Below are positions 33,931 to 45,760 of a stretch of 64,000 bases of DNA, one piece after another. The notes under the pieces are model-generated. The model did not search any database. It was not told the origin of the DNA and saw only the letters and a list, made by a program, of their open reading frames with translations. A program made the position numbers and the translations under genes. This DNA comes from Trema orientale (Eukaryota > Streptophyta > Magnoliopsida > Rosales > Cannabaceae), in the NCBI GenBank assembly GCA_002914845.1, contig JXTC01000009.1:1366499-1430498 (forward strand), written 5' to 3'. Every line of letters starts with the position of its first letter. Within the stretch, counting starts at the first letter, position 1.

Positions 33931-36900
33931 TTATTCAAGATCCACAAGTAAATTGGTTGTCACAAACGGGGCAACCTCCCACCAATCAAAAGTCTCTGAA
34001 CGGTTATGTCTGAAGACCCAAGAGGCCAAAGCATGCGCAGACCCATTCAAGGTTCTAGGAATCCAAACTACTGAGTAATTACACTTTCTACTCACATTAC
34101 AAATACAAAGACTTAAATATAAAAGGCTCCAAACAGGACAAGAAGAGCTAGTAATGGAGTTAACCACTTCTAAGCTGTCAGAGAAGAACACAACATTTGG
34201 CCAATTAAGAGCGGCGCAAAATTCCATACCAAATTTTAGAGCTAGAAGTTTAGCTTCCAGAGGAGAGTCAGCCTTGAAACACAGAGTAGCAAGTTTTAGG
34301 ATCTGAGAAGCATTATTCTGCACTACCATACCGGCAGCTCCTCTATTATTTTTGAAAGCTGCATTGATGAAGACTCTTATCCGTCTAGGTCTAGGATTCA
34401 GCCAACGGCGGAACCTGTTAGATGAAGAAAAGTTAGAGGTATCTCCTCTTCCCAACCTAGCCAGTGTCTTCAAATGATCTGTAGTTGCTTCATTTATACT
34501 TGAGAGTAACCTTCTCGGTTCAATCAGAGTCCCTAAGTGAAAGGCCGAATTGCGTGCATTCCAAACCTTATCACAAAGCACTGCAGCAAAAATGCTAAAC
34601 TCTATTTTCAACTCATTAGCATCAGATCCAATATGAGGAGGATTAAAGACCCAGTGAACAAGTTCTATCCCATCGCGGAGGTGGAGAGAGTCAAGACGAA
34701 GATGCCATTTGCTTCCAAACCATAAGCATTTTGTATGAGAAGAACCCACAAAAATATGGATGAGTGAGTCTTGTGAGTTCGAGCATAAATCGCATCTTCT
34801 ATTAATGGGACCAAGGATCAGACCCAGCCGATCTCCTGTCGGTAAAAAGTTTCTTGCAATTCTCCAAAGAAGTATTTTTAGGTGTTCATGTATTTTGCTC
34901 GACCAAATTTGCCTCCATATGTCAGTAGGATTGTCAAAGCATGCTTGGCATAAGCTTCAATATGCACTTTTGATAGAAAATGATCCATCCCTAGTGCTTT
35001 TCCAAATCAGTCGGTCAGTGTTGGGACAAGGTAGGTTGGGAACTCTACCAAACTCTACTATCATAGTAAGGCGAATCCACCTGGAGAGAGCATTATTATT
35101 CTAGACCCTTAAATTTGGCACTAGCAGAGAATTGACTTTAGAGTTAGCAGTAGGTACCATTGGATTGAAAGCCTCCCTAGTTTTGTCATTGTCCAACCAG
35201 GGAACCCAGGGGGAGTTCCAAATATCCACTGACTCTCCATCTCCAATAAGGTAACAACTACCTTGCCGAATAAAATCTCTGGTGCCCCAAATAGCTTTTG
35301 CCACCGGCGATGCATTCCTAGGCAGTTCAGTAGCCCAGAAATTTGAGGAGTGGCAATACTTACTCGAAGGGCAGAAGCCCAGAGGGAGGTAGATCCTGAT
35401 GCCAAAATCCATCCAAGTTTTGCAAGGAAAGCGAAATTAACATCCCGAAAGCGTCGAAAGCCTAAACCTCCACAGTATTTTGGCTGGCACAAAGAATTCC
35501 ACGACATAAGAGCTAGGAATTTATTTTTTTCTATCGACCCAGTCCACCAGAATTTCTGAATTGCTCTATCCATGACCTCAAACAAAGAGGTAGGGAGGTT
35601 AAAAAAAGCTATATTATAAGTTGGTATTCCTTGTACCACAGATTTGATGAGAGTAGTACGGCCAGCATGGGACAATAACTTACATTTTCATCCCTCAAGT
35701 CTAGAATAAACTCTTTCCTTCAAGAAATTGAAATCCTTCACTCCACTATTAAAGGAAAAGAGGGGGTTGCCCAAGAAAGTTTCATTCCCCTGCATTTCCT
35801 TATAGCCTAGCATGTCCGCGATAGCGTTTCTCTCTTCTTAGAGGCAGTTGCTGGAGAAGACCAGGCTTGATTTAAGGTTATTAACAAGTTGTCCAGACCA
35901 AGCGCAATAGGTATCAACACACCACTGAAGTCTTCTAACTTGACCCAGATTCGCACCACAAAATAGAAAGACATCGTCCGCATACATGAGGTGAGAAATT
36001 GGCATAGTGTTCTGAGAAATTCTAATCCCCGATAGTCCACCTCGTGCCTCTTCACGAAGTAACAACTTAGAAAGAACTTCATTGCACAAAATGAAAAGGT
36101 AAGGGGAAAGAGGATCTCCTTGAAGAAGTCCCCTCATTGGAGAGAAACTTCGAAGAGGACCTCCATTTAATAAAATAGAAAAGGAAACAGAGGTTACAAA
36201 AAATAAGACAAGTTTTCGGAACTTATCGCAGAATCCATTGGCCTTCAAAACTCGATCTAGGAAGCTCCATTCAATGCGATCATAAGTTTTAGACATATCC
36301 ATCTTTATCCCCACCAAACTTGATTTCCCCTTCTTTTTCTTCTGAACATGTAAAATTTCTTGAGCAAGGACAAAATTTTCTGCTATCCAACGACCAGGAA
36401 CAAAAGCTGATTAGAAAGGGGAAATAAGGTCATTGAGAACCTCACGAATCCGATTAGCAAGAATTTTTGAGATCACCTTGTAGACCACATTGCACAAACT
36501 AATTAGTCTATAACTATTGAAACATCTAGTGCCAGAGTACTTTGGGATAAGCATAATGAAAGTATGATTAATAGATCTAGTAAACTTGCCTGTACTGAAG
36601 AATTCCTGAACAAATGAGACCACATCCAATCCAATTATCTCCCAGTAATTCTTGTAAAACAAAACTGGCATCCCATCAGGCCCAGGGGATTTCAAGGGGT
36701 GCATACTCCAAATCACCATACGTATCTCCTCTCGGGAAGGGATACGGCATAGAGAAATATTTTCCTCTTCAGAAATTTTATGATCAAATAAATCATCCAA
36801 CTCACCATCCATTACCGGTTGTGAAGAGGTGAACAAATCTTTAAAATTTATAATAAAATAATCTCCAATAATTCGCCTGCCAGTCAACCAATCTACTCCA

Positions 36901-38045
36901 TTCTCTGAGACTGCCAAGATATGATTTCTTTTTCAGCGAACTATTGTTGAAACATGAAAGAACTTTGAGTTTCGGTCACCATGAGTCAGCCAAAGTTCCC
37001 TGGATTTCTGCTTCCAGATACTATTCTCCCTCTCACGGATCTCCAAAATCTCTATTTTTACTGAAGCTTCCAACTCCAGGTTTGCTTGGGAAAGAAGTCT
37101 ATTCTGAACTCCAACTAGTAGTTTGTTGAGAATTCTCAGCTTGTCCTGACAGTAACTAAAACAAATCTTCTTCCATTTTCTTAGAGCCTTCCTAGTATTC
37201 CCCAATTTAGTCACGAGTTTGAAACTTCTATATCCCTCCACTTCAATGTTCCAAGCTTCTAATATTACTGTATGGCAAGTAGGATCTCTCGACCAGGCGT
37301 CTAGGAAACGGAAGGGAGTATGAATGTTCTCTCTCTCCATTCTCGTATCAACCAGTATAGGAGCATGATCTGAATCTTGAATAGCTAGATTTCGAACTCC
37401 AGCTTTTGGATATTGGATCATCCATTGAGGAATACAAACAACTCGATCTAGTCTTTCCTTGACCAAGTGTTCCAGGTCCCTCCCGTTTGTCCAAGTGAAC
37501 ATTCCTCCAGAGCAACCCATATCGACAGAACCAGTTTGAAATATGAATTTTCGGAGCCCACTTCCATCATAGGTCTGGAAATTGCGACCTCCCATCTTCT
37601 CTTCCATTGACAAGACACAGTTAAGGTCCCCTATGTAAGCCCAAATCCCGCCCCTCGTCATGACCTTAGAGGTGAAATGGGCCCAAAACAATCTTCTCTG
37701 CGAGACATGAGACTCTGCATAAGTAAAATAACAAAACCATCATTCCTCATTGCGAAAACCATGAAAGAACACCGTGATAACAGATTTAGAGGCCGAGATC
37801 AGATCCAAATCAATTCTCTGCCTCCACATAAGACAAAGTTTTCCTGCTATTCCCACTGCCGGAACAACTATCACATTAAAGAAACCCAACCTTCTCCAGA
37901 GATTCCCCATCCTAGCAGAATCCATTTTTGTTTCCATTAAAAACACGCAGTCAGGGTCCTCAAAACGGATTAAGGCTCGTAGAGCCGAGACTGCTTGGGG
38001 CTGACCCAAACCCCGACAGTTCCATGATAATATTTTCGTGAGGAC
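33931..38045 (-). pseudogene. LINE ORF2: endonuclease, reverse transcriptase, RNase H-like domain (disrupted)
   Basis: The endonuclease starts near 38036 with KILSWNCRGLG, then FLMETK, GDLNCVLS and QDSDHAPILV. An in-frame stop near 37738 interrupts it after FRNEE. The reverse transcriptase follows (36917 leftward): SPGPDGMPVLFYK, LIPK, LANRIR, then KMDMSKTYDRIEW, LLQGDPLSPYLF and the catalytic LMYADD near 36000-35970. Frameshifts occur near 36400, 35800 and 35400. The C-terminal part has HAGRTTLIKSV and GGLGFRRF, and 34749-33931 gives the RVT_3 RNase H-like domain, where the first Asp position reads INAAF instead of a D-containing motif. That loss and the breaks make it non-functional. Confidence 0.88.
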
Positions 38046-38263
38046 TCTGGGGGCATGTTTCGGCCCGCCTCTTCGGCCATCCCAAAATCCCAGTTGGGTA
38101 CCATGTTCTCTTCCAGATCAGGCACTTCTGTTGTCTTTTCCACCATGTACTCCTATTTAGATCTTTCCCCAATCGTGATAACTTGGCCCATAGGTGATGT
38201 CGATGTTCTTTCTGTGTTCCCTTCTGAACTAGTGGTCTCATTCTCTACTACAGTCATTGAGTC

Positions 38264-39671
38264 TCATCTCTCCGATGTAATATTGGTTGAGCTTACTTTT
38301 AGACTAGTAAACTTAAGAGGTCTGAATTCCAGCCCTTCGTTCTCCAAGTTGGCCTTTTTCCGTTTTGTTGCTACTTTAATGCCATCATGTCCATTATCAT
38401 GATATAGGGGGGCCTGAGTTTTTATTGGTTGTGGCGACTGCTTATGACCCATATCTTTAATAGATTTACGCCTGAGCTTTGAAGACGAAGGGCCCAGTTG
38501 GCTCTTGGGAAATAATGTGCCTTTAAACAATTTTGCCAGCTCTTTAACCTGCAGAGCATTAATCATTCCACTGTGGTCAGCTGTGTCAACGTGGGACCTA
38601 CCTCCTTTAAAAAGTTGCACATGCTCTATGGGTTATGTGCTAGCACCATCTGTTGTCGCCACCTTTCCAACATGCGGAATACGTGTTTCCGGAGTGGACA
38701 CGGTATCATGGTCTTCCCTATTGACTCGATTCAGGACCGTTGTCACCGATCGTCTCCTTACGGCTGCCGTTGTTTCATTCCCAGGGATTGTCAAGTCTAC
38801 ACTTGCCGCAACTGAGCATCCACCAGTTACCGGTTCCTTTACACTAACAGGGTGTGTGATTCCCTCTATAGTAGGCTTATCTCCTTCATCAATCTTGGCA
38901 AAACAGTGCTCCGTTTTAGAACCATGTTTGTGCCAAGGCCCATACAAACTAACTTTCCGACCTTCTGGAGATATTACCTGCATTCTCCCTTTCAAACATT
39001 GCTCCTCAACATGAAGCACACCATCGGCAGACGCTCATATTTAAAGTATATCCAGAGCGGGGATCTCTGTCTCTTGGTAGTGGAAACCTGGCCTGAATGG
39101 GGGAGTTTAGATTGATCTCGACTCGAAACTTTATATAACTATTTAACAGGATCCCTTTCTTAAAGATAGGTAGTATCTCTAGTACCTTTCCTGTACAAGC
39201 AGCCACCTTTGTCGCATTTATATCCGTCATAAACTTTACTGGGAAGCCATACGCTCGGACCTATAACGGTGTTATGCTTAAATCTGCTGATCCCCATAAG
39301 CCGTCGTTTGGCATCTCTGTGATCACCAGGAACCCATTGCAAAGGGACCATGGTCTATTTCCTAAGATATAATAGACTTCTTTCCGAGTAGTAAAGCTAA
39401 AGATGAAAGTGTATTTTGCCACATCCTGCATCTTCCATCCTGGAGCAGGATTCCAAATCCTGCCTAGCGCATCTCGAAGAAGGCCATTAAAGACTTGTTT
39501 GTGAGTCATGAAATGACCCACAAGGGATTTTAAAATAACTTCACTCCTAGATTCTTCATCTGGTTCCAGTTCCAAGGAAAGATCGTCAAAATACAAGTTT
39601 TTCACCTGATCACGCACCTCGTCTATCTCATCGACCTCTAAGCTGCTTTCTATCTCTCTTGGTTCGTCCAT
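38264..39671 (-). pseudogene. LINE ORF1: DUF4283-type protein with damaged zinc knuckle
   Basis: The frame begins at 39671 (MDEPREIESSLEVDEIDEV), followed by the DUF4283-like stretch typical of plant LINE ORF1 (FMTHKQVFNGLLRDALGRIW, NRPWSL). A frameshift near 39300 moves the frame before a segment with KFMTDINATKVAACTGKV. At the CCHC knuckle near 39020, YERLPMVCF runs by frameshift and deletion straight into HVEEQC, so one cysteine is lost. The basic, low-complexity tail extends to about 38264. It would bind the LINE RNA if intact (family knowledge). Confidence 0.82.
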
Positions 39672-40056
39672 TCTCGTGTATCAGATCTGTAAAAGACTTT
39701 GAAAAAGTCAGGTTCAAACAGGAACCTAGATAGGCTTTGAAAAAGCAAGGTCCAAAAGGAACCTAGACCACTGTTGGGTCGAACATGGATGCAAAATCAG
39801 TTTTTCATGTCTCGTACTGCATATTGTTTCAACGTGAAGCATGCTTACGAGTCATTACTATACGAGAAAATAATGATAAGAAGCAAAAGCTACTCTCTAG
39901 CTACCCGCTATCGATCGAGAGATGATAACCATTTGGGTATCTATAGACATATTCATGTTAATTAGTATTAATCACTCACATGAAGTATGATTAAATGTTG
40001 TCTAGCTGCTAATTGGAATAATAAATGTTCTTCCACATCCAGCTTTGATCAACCTT

Positions 40057-41004
40057 GTCATCCATCTTCTGTGCTCTCATTTTTCTGGAAGGCACTGCGG
40101 TGGATCTTTAGGATAAAGCGCAACATTATTTTTTGAGTCCATAACTTTTTTCTTTCTGGAAAGTTGGTTTGATTTCTGTTTTTTTGGATTGTTTGGCATT
40201 TCTAGAATTTGGCTCTTTTCGAGGATAAGATATCTTCGATTACTTCTACACCGGTGCTCTTATGGCGTTTTATTAGAAAGGCTAAATCTCTAGTTTTTGG
40301 TATTATATTTAATTCTATGATAGAACTTTTGACTTTGAGGGAGCTTCGTGTCAGGTGTAGGACTTGGAGGCACCTAACATTGTTAAAGTTGTCTAGAGGC
40401 CTTCCCCTTATTCCTAGATTAAGAGCAACACTGATGGTTTTGCTCTTAGTGCTCTGGATCTTTCTAAGTGCTCAGAGATGTTTAGAACTCATCGTAGATT
40501 TGTTCATGTTGTTTTTCTATTCCTTTGGGAGTAGATTATGCTTTTGAGGCTGAGTTGGCAACGGTAATTTATGCGAATGATTTTACTTTAAAGTATGGTT
40601 AGAAGCGTCTCTGTTGGCTTGTTCTTTAAAAGTTCTTTTTTTGATGAAGATCAGCTTGGTCTAGGGCCTCATGGTATATTGCTCATATGGATTTCGTCAT
40701 GACCCATATTTATTGTGAGGGTAATCGTGTTGCTGATTCTTTGGCTTCTCGAGCACTTTCCATAGTCTATCCTACTTAGTAGTGGTCTGCTCGTTCTTTT
40801 ATTTCTTCTTTTGTTTATGATGATCATATTGCGAAACTTAATTATAGGTTTCACTGATTTTTATTTTTTTAGTTTGGTTTTTCTTTCTATTTTAGTCTTT
40901 GAGAAGGTCTGGTTATGTCCCCTTCTAACTAAGTGTCATTTCTTTTTCTTTCTTTTTTATTTTAAAATTTCACTTGTACTATCGAAGTTTGGTATAAAAA
41001 AAAA
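40057..41004 (+). pseudogene. Older LINE remnant, RNase H-like end, plus strand
   Basis: Degenerate plus-strand frames show pieces of the LINE C-terminus in the right order: WIKSNTDG near 40417, FEAELATVIYA near 40545, HIYCEGNRVADSLASRALS near 40710, then a stop and an A-tract (about 40996-41004). Stops and frameshifts are frequent, so it is much older than the LINE to its left. Its left part may extend past the newer insertion, but I could not follow it. Confidence 0.75.
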
Positions 41005-42648
41005 TAATATATGAGAATATTTACCCCTTTTGTTATAATTGTTATTGTTTTAAGAAAATAAAAATCTAGTTACAAAATTGCCCCTGAACATTTTCAATAT
41101 TACGGTAAAACAATTGGTAGTTTCTTATTTCAAAGAGGTGTATTATGTTCAATGGGCATCAAAGGAAACGCCAGGGCAGGCTTAATTATTGTGGACAACG
41201 TAAAGTGGGGAACAAGCTTTTGTTTTCTAATCTCCGAATTTGATGAAGTTTGACTAATGGGAATTCACGAAAATGCCACCAAAGAATGGGGTTTTTAATG
41301 CTTTTGACAAATGGGTCACACGGTACCAATTCCACAATGAAGACGATGACCCAAGTAAATGAGAAAGTTTGAAAAGCTTTCCCACTCAATTAATATTCTT
41401 TAGCTCCAATCTGTCCCAAAAGATAATATCAATCATAACTATAATTATAGTATTACTTATATAGTAATAATGACTATAATATGACATAAAAGAAAATAAT
41501 GATCATAATATTATGTTAATTAGCATTAAATGATGAATGTGACCACACCTTTGGTAGATCTTGAAATATATATTTTGTTTTGGGGTCATACATCTCACGA
41601 AATATGTTAAAAGTTTAATATGAGTGGCGTGAAGATTTATTTATTTTTGTTAAAACAGTTGTAGTGTTTCTCTGGTATCTTGTGAAAAAAAGGCTCGGAG
41701 AGGAGTGAATCTAAGAGTATTCCTCAATTAAGCAAATTTTTCGATATTCCTTTCTTAAAAAAAAAAAAAAGAAAAAGAAAAGAAAAATTAACTGCAACCA
41801 ATCTCAAGACACTGCCTTTTATTTTGTTTTTTTGTTTTTGTATGCACATATATGCTCTCTCTTTCTCAACTTTTTTTTTAGTGGTATGCTTTTTCTCTTG
41901 CTGTTGTAGGTTTTCCATGATTATAAGTAAATCATTAACTTTTACTTGCAAAAAAATTAAATCATTAGACTCTTCCATGTTCTCATGAAGAAGGTTAAGC
42001 ATCACCAAGACACCAAGTATCACAAATAGAAGAACAAAGTGTTAAAAAACCAAATATATTTTGTAGAACACCCAACATATTTTTTATTCATTTACCGGTC
42101 CCAACGACTTTAGGATCAATAGCTCACTTTTAGGCTTAAGCTAAATCGTTTTAATCAAAACGTTACAGGCAGCACTTTATCCCCGATTTGGAAACAAAGA
42201 AAGAAGTATAATGAAAATACTACACAATATTTAGCTTTTAAGGATAAGGTCATCAGTCACCTAATATAAAAAGAAAAAAACGATTTAGGATATTTACATA
42301 CCCTTAGCCCGAATTTTATTGTTAGCGATTAAACATTTAATTTTTTCACACTGGTAAATGACAAAAAAAATAATTTTTTTTAAAAAAAAAACTTAAACGA
42401 ATTTTCAAGTTTTAGCACCGATTTAATTAGTGGACAAACTTCTTTTTTTTTTAAAAAAAAAAAAGCCCCAACTCTTCAAACATAGGTCAACACTCCCTCA
42501 CTCTCTCTTTACCACCCTGATATTCTTAATTGCAAAAGCCTACATTACTGAGGTGAACGACTTTTCTTGAGATGTCATTAATCTCAATTCACAGAATGAC
42601 CATTCCTCAATTAATACACCTTTTTTTTAAAAAAAAATTATATTCCTC

Positions 42649-42652
<4 letters not shown>

Positions 42653-42701
<49 letters not shown>
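42653..42701. repeat. (TA)n microsatellite
   Basis: An uninterrupted run of about 24 TA units, likely to vary in length and to be error-prone in assembly. Confidence 0.95.
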
Positions 42702-42704
<3 letters not shown>

Positions 42705-43776
42705 CTTCTCATGTTCACTGTTTCCTTGTGGAGCGTTTGACAGCACGCTGACGGTGTCACTTAATAAAATCACCTAGCAGTAGCACAAGTTATATTTTTG
42801 GAAAATAGACATAAAAAACAATAGTTTTATTTCATTTATTTTTTAATAAAACAACACAGAGAGAAAAGACAAATCATTTTTATAGAACTTGGGGTTAAAA
42901 GCACTGCATAAATCCATGTGTGTACAGTGAATGCCTGGAATACCCCAATTAGGGGAAAGGAAAGCTAAATGGATATGAATATGATTCACTACTGGGACCA
43001 TATATTAATGATTGCAGGGTCACTTATAGTGAGGCTTTTTCCTGCCATTAATGTCCAAAGCACATCCAAGGACTCCCAACCCCTCAAATCATCCTCATCC
43101 TCATCCTCCTACATTTTTTCATCTATCAATTCTTAAACTGAAATTACATGTTATGATGCATTACCATAGTCCATAATGGTATAAACACTAGCACACTAAT
43201 AATTGCAGGTTTAATTTGCTATTTGATCTATTGCATAGTTTAAAACCTTCAGATCACTCATCTTCTTATAAAAATAAATAAACAAATAAACAAATAAACA
43301 AAAATCTATACGAAAAACACACACCACCATTATTATTTCCAAATTCTAATGGAAGTTATGGAACCGCTTTAGTATGTGAAACCAGATTCAATTAAGCACA
43401 TATGGACTCACATTCACATGGCTCGAATACACACACGTGAACTCAGTGGTGCATTTACACAATTGAATTGGATAAGCATTTGAAGGCAAGCTGAGGACAA
43501 AGTTACTTAAACTGTACACCCCATGAGTATTTATTTGATTTGGAGTCCTTCGGGAACAATGGTTTCTTTTCATAACAAAAAGCAAGATAATTTTGTCATT
43601 TTATAGGTGCAGCGAGTCAGAATAGAGGTGTCAGCACTCAGCATTATAAATTTATCATCGAAATGAGTAAATAATTAATAAATAAGCAAGGAAGGTTAAA
43701 TTTGCGTGTTAAAAATGGCTATAAAATATTTAGTTCCACCAATTATCTATAGCTATTTGTAGTTTGGAGACAACAA

Positions 43777-43885
43777 AATTTGTTTATGCTGTAAGCCTGT
43801 AGTATTCCAAATTAAATAATGTACAGCTCATAATTTGTTTATGCTGTAAGCCTGTAGTATTTTAAATTAAATAATGTACAGCTGA
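43777..43885. repeat. 55-bp tandem duplication
   Basis: Two copies, at 43777 and 43832, share AATTTGTTTATGCTGTAAGC through AATAATGTACAGCT with about two differences. It lies beyond the MON1 3' end. Confidence 0.87.
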
Positions 43886-44163
43886 TCTTTTAGGAGAGCT
43901 AATAGGTACAGTCCATTTTCCTAAGTCCTCCCTCTTCCCTCATTCAACAAATAAAATTCAATAACTGTCAAAAAGGGTAATGATTAGACAAATAGAGATT
44001 TATAGCTTGCCAACTAAATCACATACAAATACAACACAGCATTTAAATCACCAGTCTCCAACATTAACAAGTACATTGGCTTATCTCAAAAGTTTGTTAT
44101 TTATAAATGAAATACATATATACCAATGTGTATATGCATAAGCATACACACCCCCCAAGAAAT

Positions 44164-44624
44164 TTAATGAAAAAGCCAAAAAGGCATGAAAAGACATGGA
44201 ACATAACTTAACAGGGCAAAAGGAAAAAGAGGGATAAAATACGTAGCTTGTAAGCCTATCACCTTCAATTCTGCAACCATGGTGGAGGAACTCATGTGGC
44301 AGATTGCATGTGCCTTAATACAGTGAGAAGTTAATAAACAAATCCGAATGCCGTCCAAGCAATCAGCTGACATTTATGGCATCGTTTATAGCACCAAATG
44401 TGTAATGAAAAATGAATAATTGAGTACAGGTTTTGTTTTCTTCGGAATAAGCTCTTGCAACAAAATCAAACTTTCTGATGGTCGAGTAACCAATTTCCTA
44501 CTTTACCTATAAGCATCTCATTAATGTGCAAAGCGTGTGAACAAAAAAAAAAATGAAATTTTATCGGAATTTCATTAAATGATCAAAACTATAGTACATA
44601 AATGCTACAGAATATTTAGGAATA
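44164..44624 (-). other. Probable MON1 3'UTR and flank
   Basis: This non-coding sequence follows the MON1 stop (44627-44625) on the minus strand. The end of the transcript could not be placed, since no clear AATAAA was found at a convincing distance. Confidence 0.4.
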
Positions 44625-45714
44625 TCACCATGAAAAGGGGCTTGCTCCCAGCAAAAATATCTCGTTTTCCACATCTTTCACCCATTGACAAACCCGGTTG
44701 CAAGTCTTTATAGCCAATGCCTGAAAACTCATGTCAAAAGCAAATTCAGAAATCAGAATGCATCAAACAAGAACAAATTGCATAATTCAAATCATCATTG
44801 AGAATCTGCTTGCTTTCATCACTAAATGATTTTATTAAACCTCTGACTAACTTTTTATGAAAATAAAAACCTATAGCCGAGGAAGTAGGAAGCAAGTCTG
44901 ACCACACGGTTGGCCAAAAACTTGGTTAAAAAGGGATTCCCTCTTAAGGCCATTGGCTTTACAGGAAATGCAAATTGCAAATTGAGGTAAGCAGATGCTT
45001 ATGCATACAACGATATGAGCTCTAGCATAAGAGAAAATGTTAAGTAGTGTTCTACATCATTCTCTAGCTCAGTATACCTCCATGGTAGCCTATTCATACT
45101 TTTCTTTTTGTTCTGATCCAGTTGCAGTTACCTTTTTTTTGGGCTCCAATTCTTTTCTAGAGTCACTAAAAGCAGTGTATATGATTTCGGTCAGCCAAAT
45201 TAAATCTAATTTAACAAGGTCGCATGACCAAAAAAACAGTATCTAGGTTCTATTAACCGCAGCTATGCTTAAGATTGCTAGAAGCTTAGATATAAGTAGT
45301 TGTAGCATGTTCGACCAAATGTCCTATCAGAGAAGATGGTGGTCCACAGAATGATCTCTCAAAGTTTACAGTTAGTACAAAGGAAGACAGACAGAGGTCA
45401 TTTCTAACAAGAAAGCAAGTCAATCAACAGAGATCAAGTCATGCATATTAATACTAATATCCTATCAAATATTTTTGTGTAACAAGCTTTGCCTTGATAG
45501 CTGATTCTTGGCAGGACTTCTATACTTCAGTTTTAATATGAATTAATATTATTTGGTCGATAAAAGTAATGCACAGTTTGGCATAGAAAACAAATTAAGA
45601 AAACTTCACCCAGATTTTACCCTGTCTGCAAGTGGATCAAATGCCGCATAAAGTTCAAAATCTTGAGTGACCCAACAGAGCAGAACTGCCAAAAGAAAAA
45701 CTCTCAATCAAGTA

Positions 45715-45760
<46 letters not shown>

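Larger units (their letters stand above)
33882..40056 (-). mobile_element. Near full-length L1-type LINE, decayed, with TSD
   Basis: The element reads right to left: a 5' leader (40039-39672), ORF1 (39671-about 38264), ORF2 (about 38045-33931), then a 3' end with AATAAA and a poly-A tail (poly-T at 33897-33913 on the plus strand). CAGCTTTGATCAGCC at 33882-33896 and CAGCTTTGATCAACC at 40040-40054 form a 15-17 bp TSD with one mismatch. The body is about 6.1 kb, a usual length for plant L1. Several frameshifts and stops mean it is no longer active. It has inserted beside an older LINE remnant of opposite orientation (40057-41004). Confidence 0.9.
41005..44163. other. AT-rich intergenic DNA with microsatellites
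   Basis: No gene is recognised. A (TA)n run at 42653-42701, long A and T tracts (for example 41757-41772 and 42440-42464), and a 55-bp tandem duplication at 43777-43885 are present. Open frames are short and of low complexity. Confidence 0.55.

Noticed and set aside
38055-39115. Plus-strand proteins of 76 to 169 codons
   Set aside because: They are antisense shadows of LINE ORF1 and show no domain of their own.
21191-44163. LTR retrotransposon in the large spacer
   Set aside because: I saw no long terminal repeats, primer-binding site, or gag and integrase motifs; the reverse transcriptase present belongs to a LINE.
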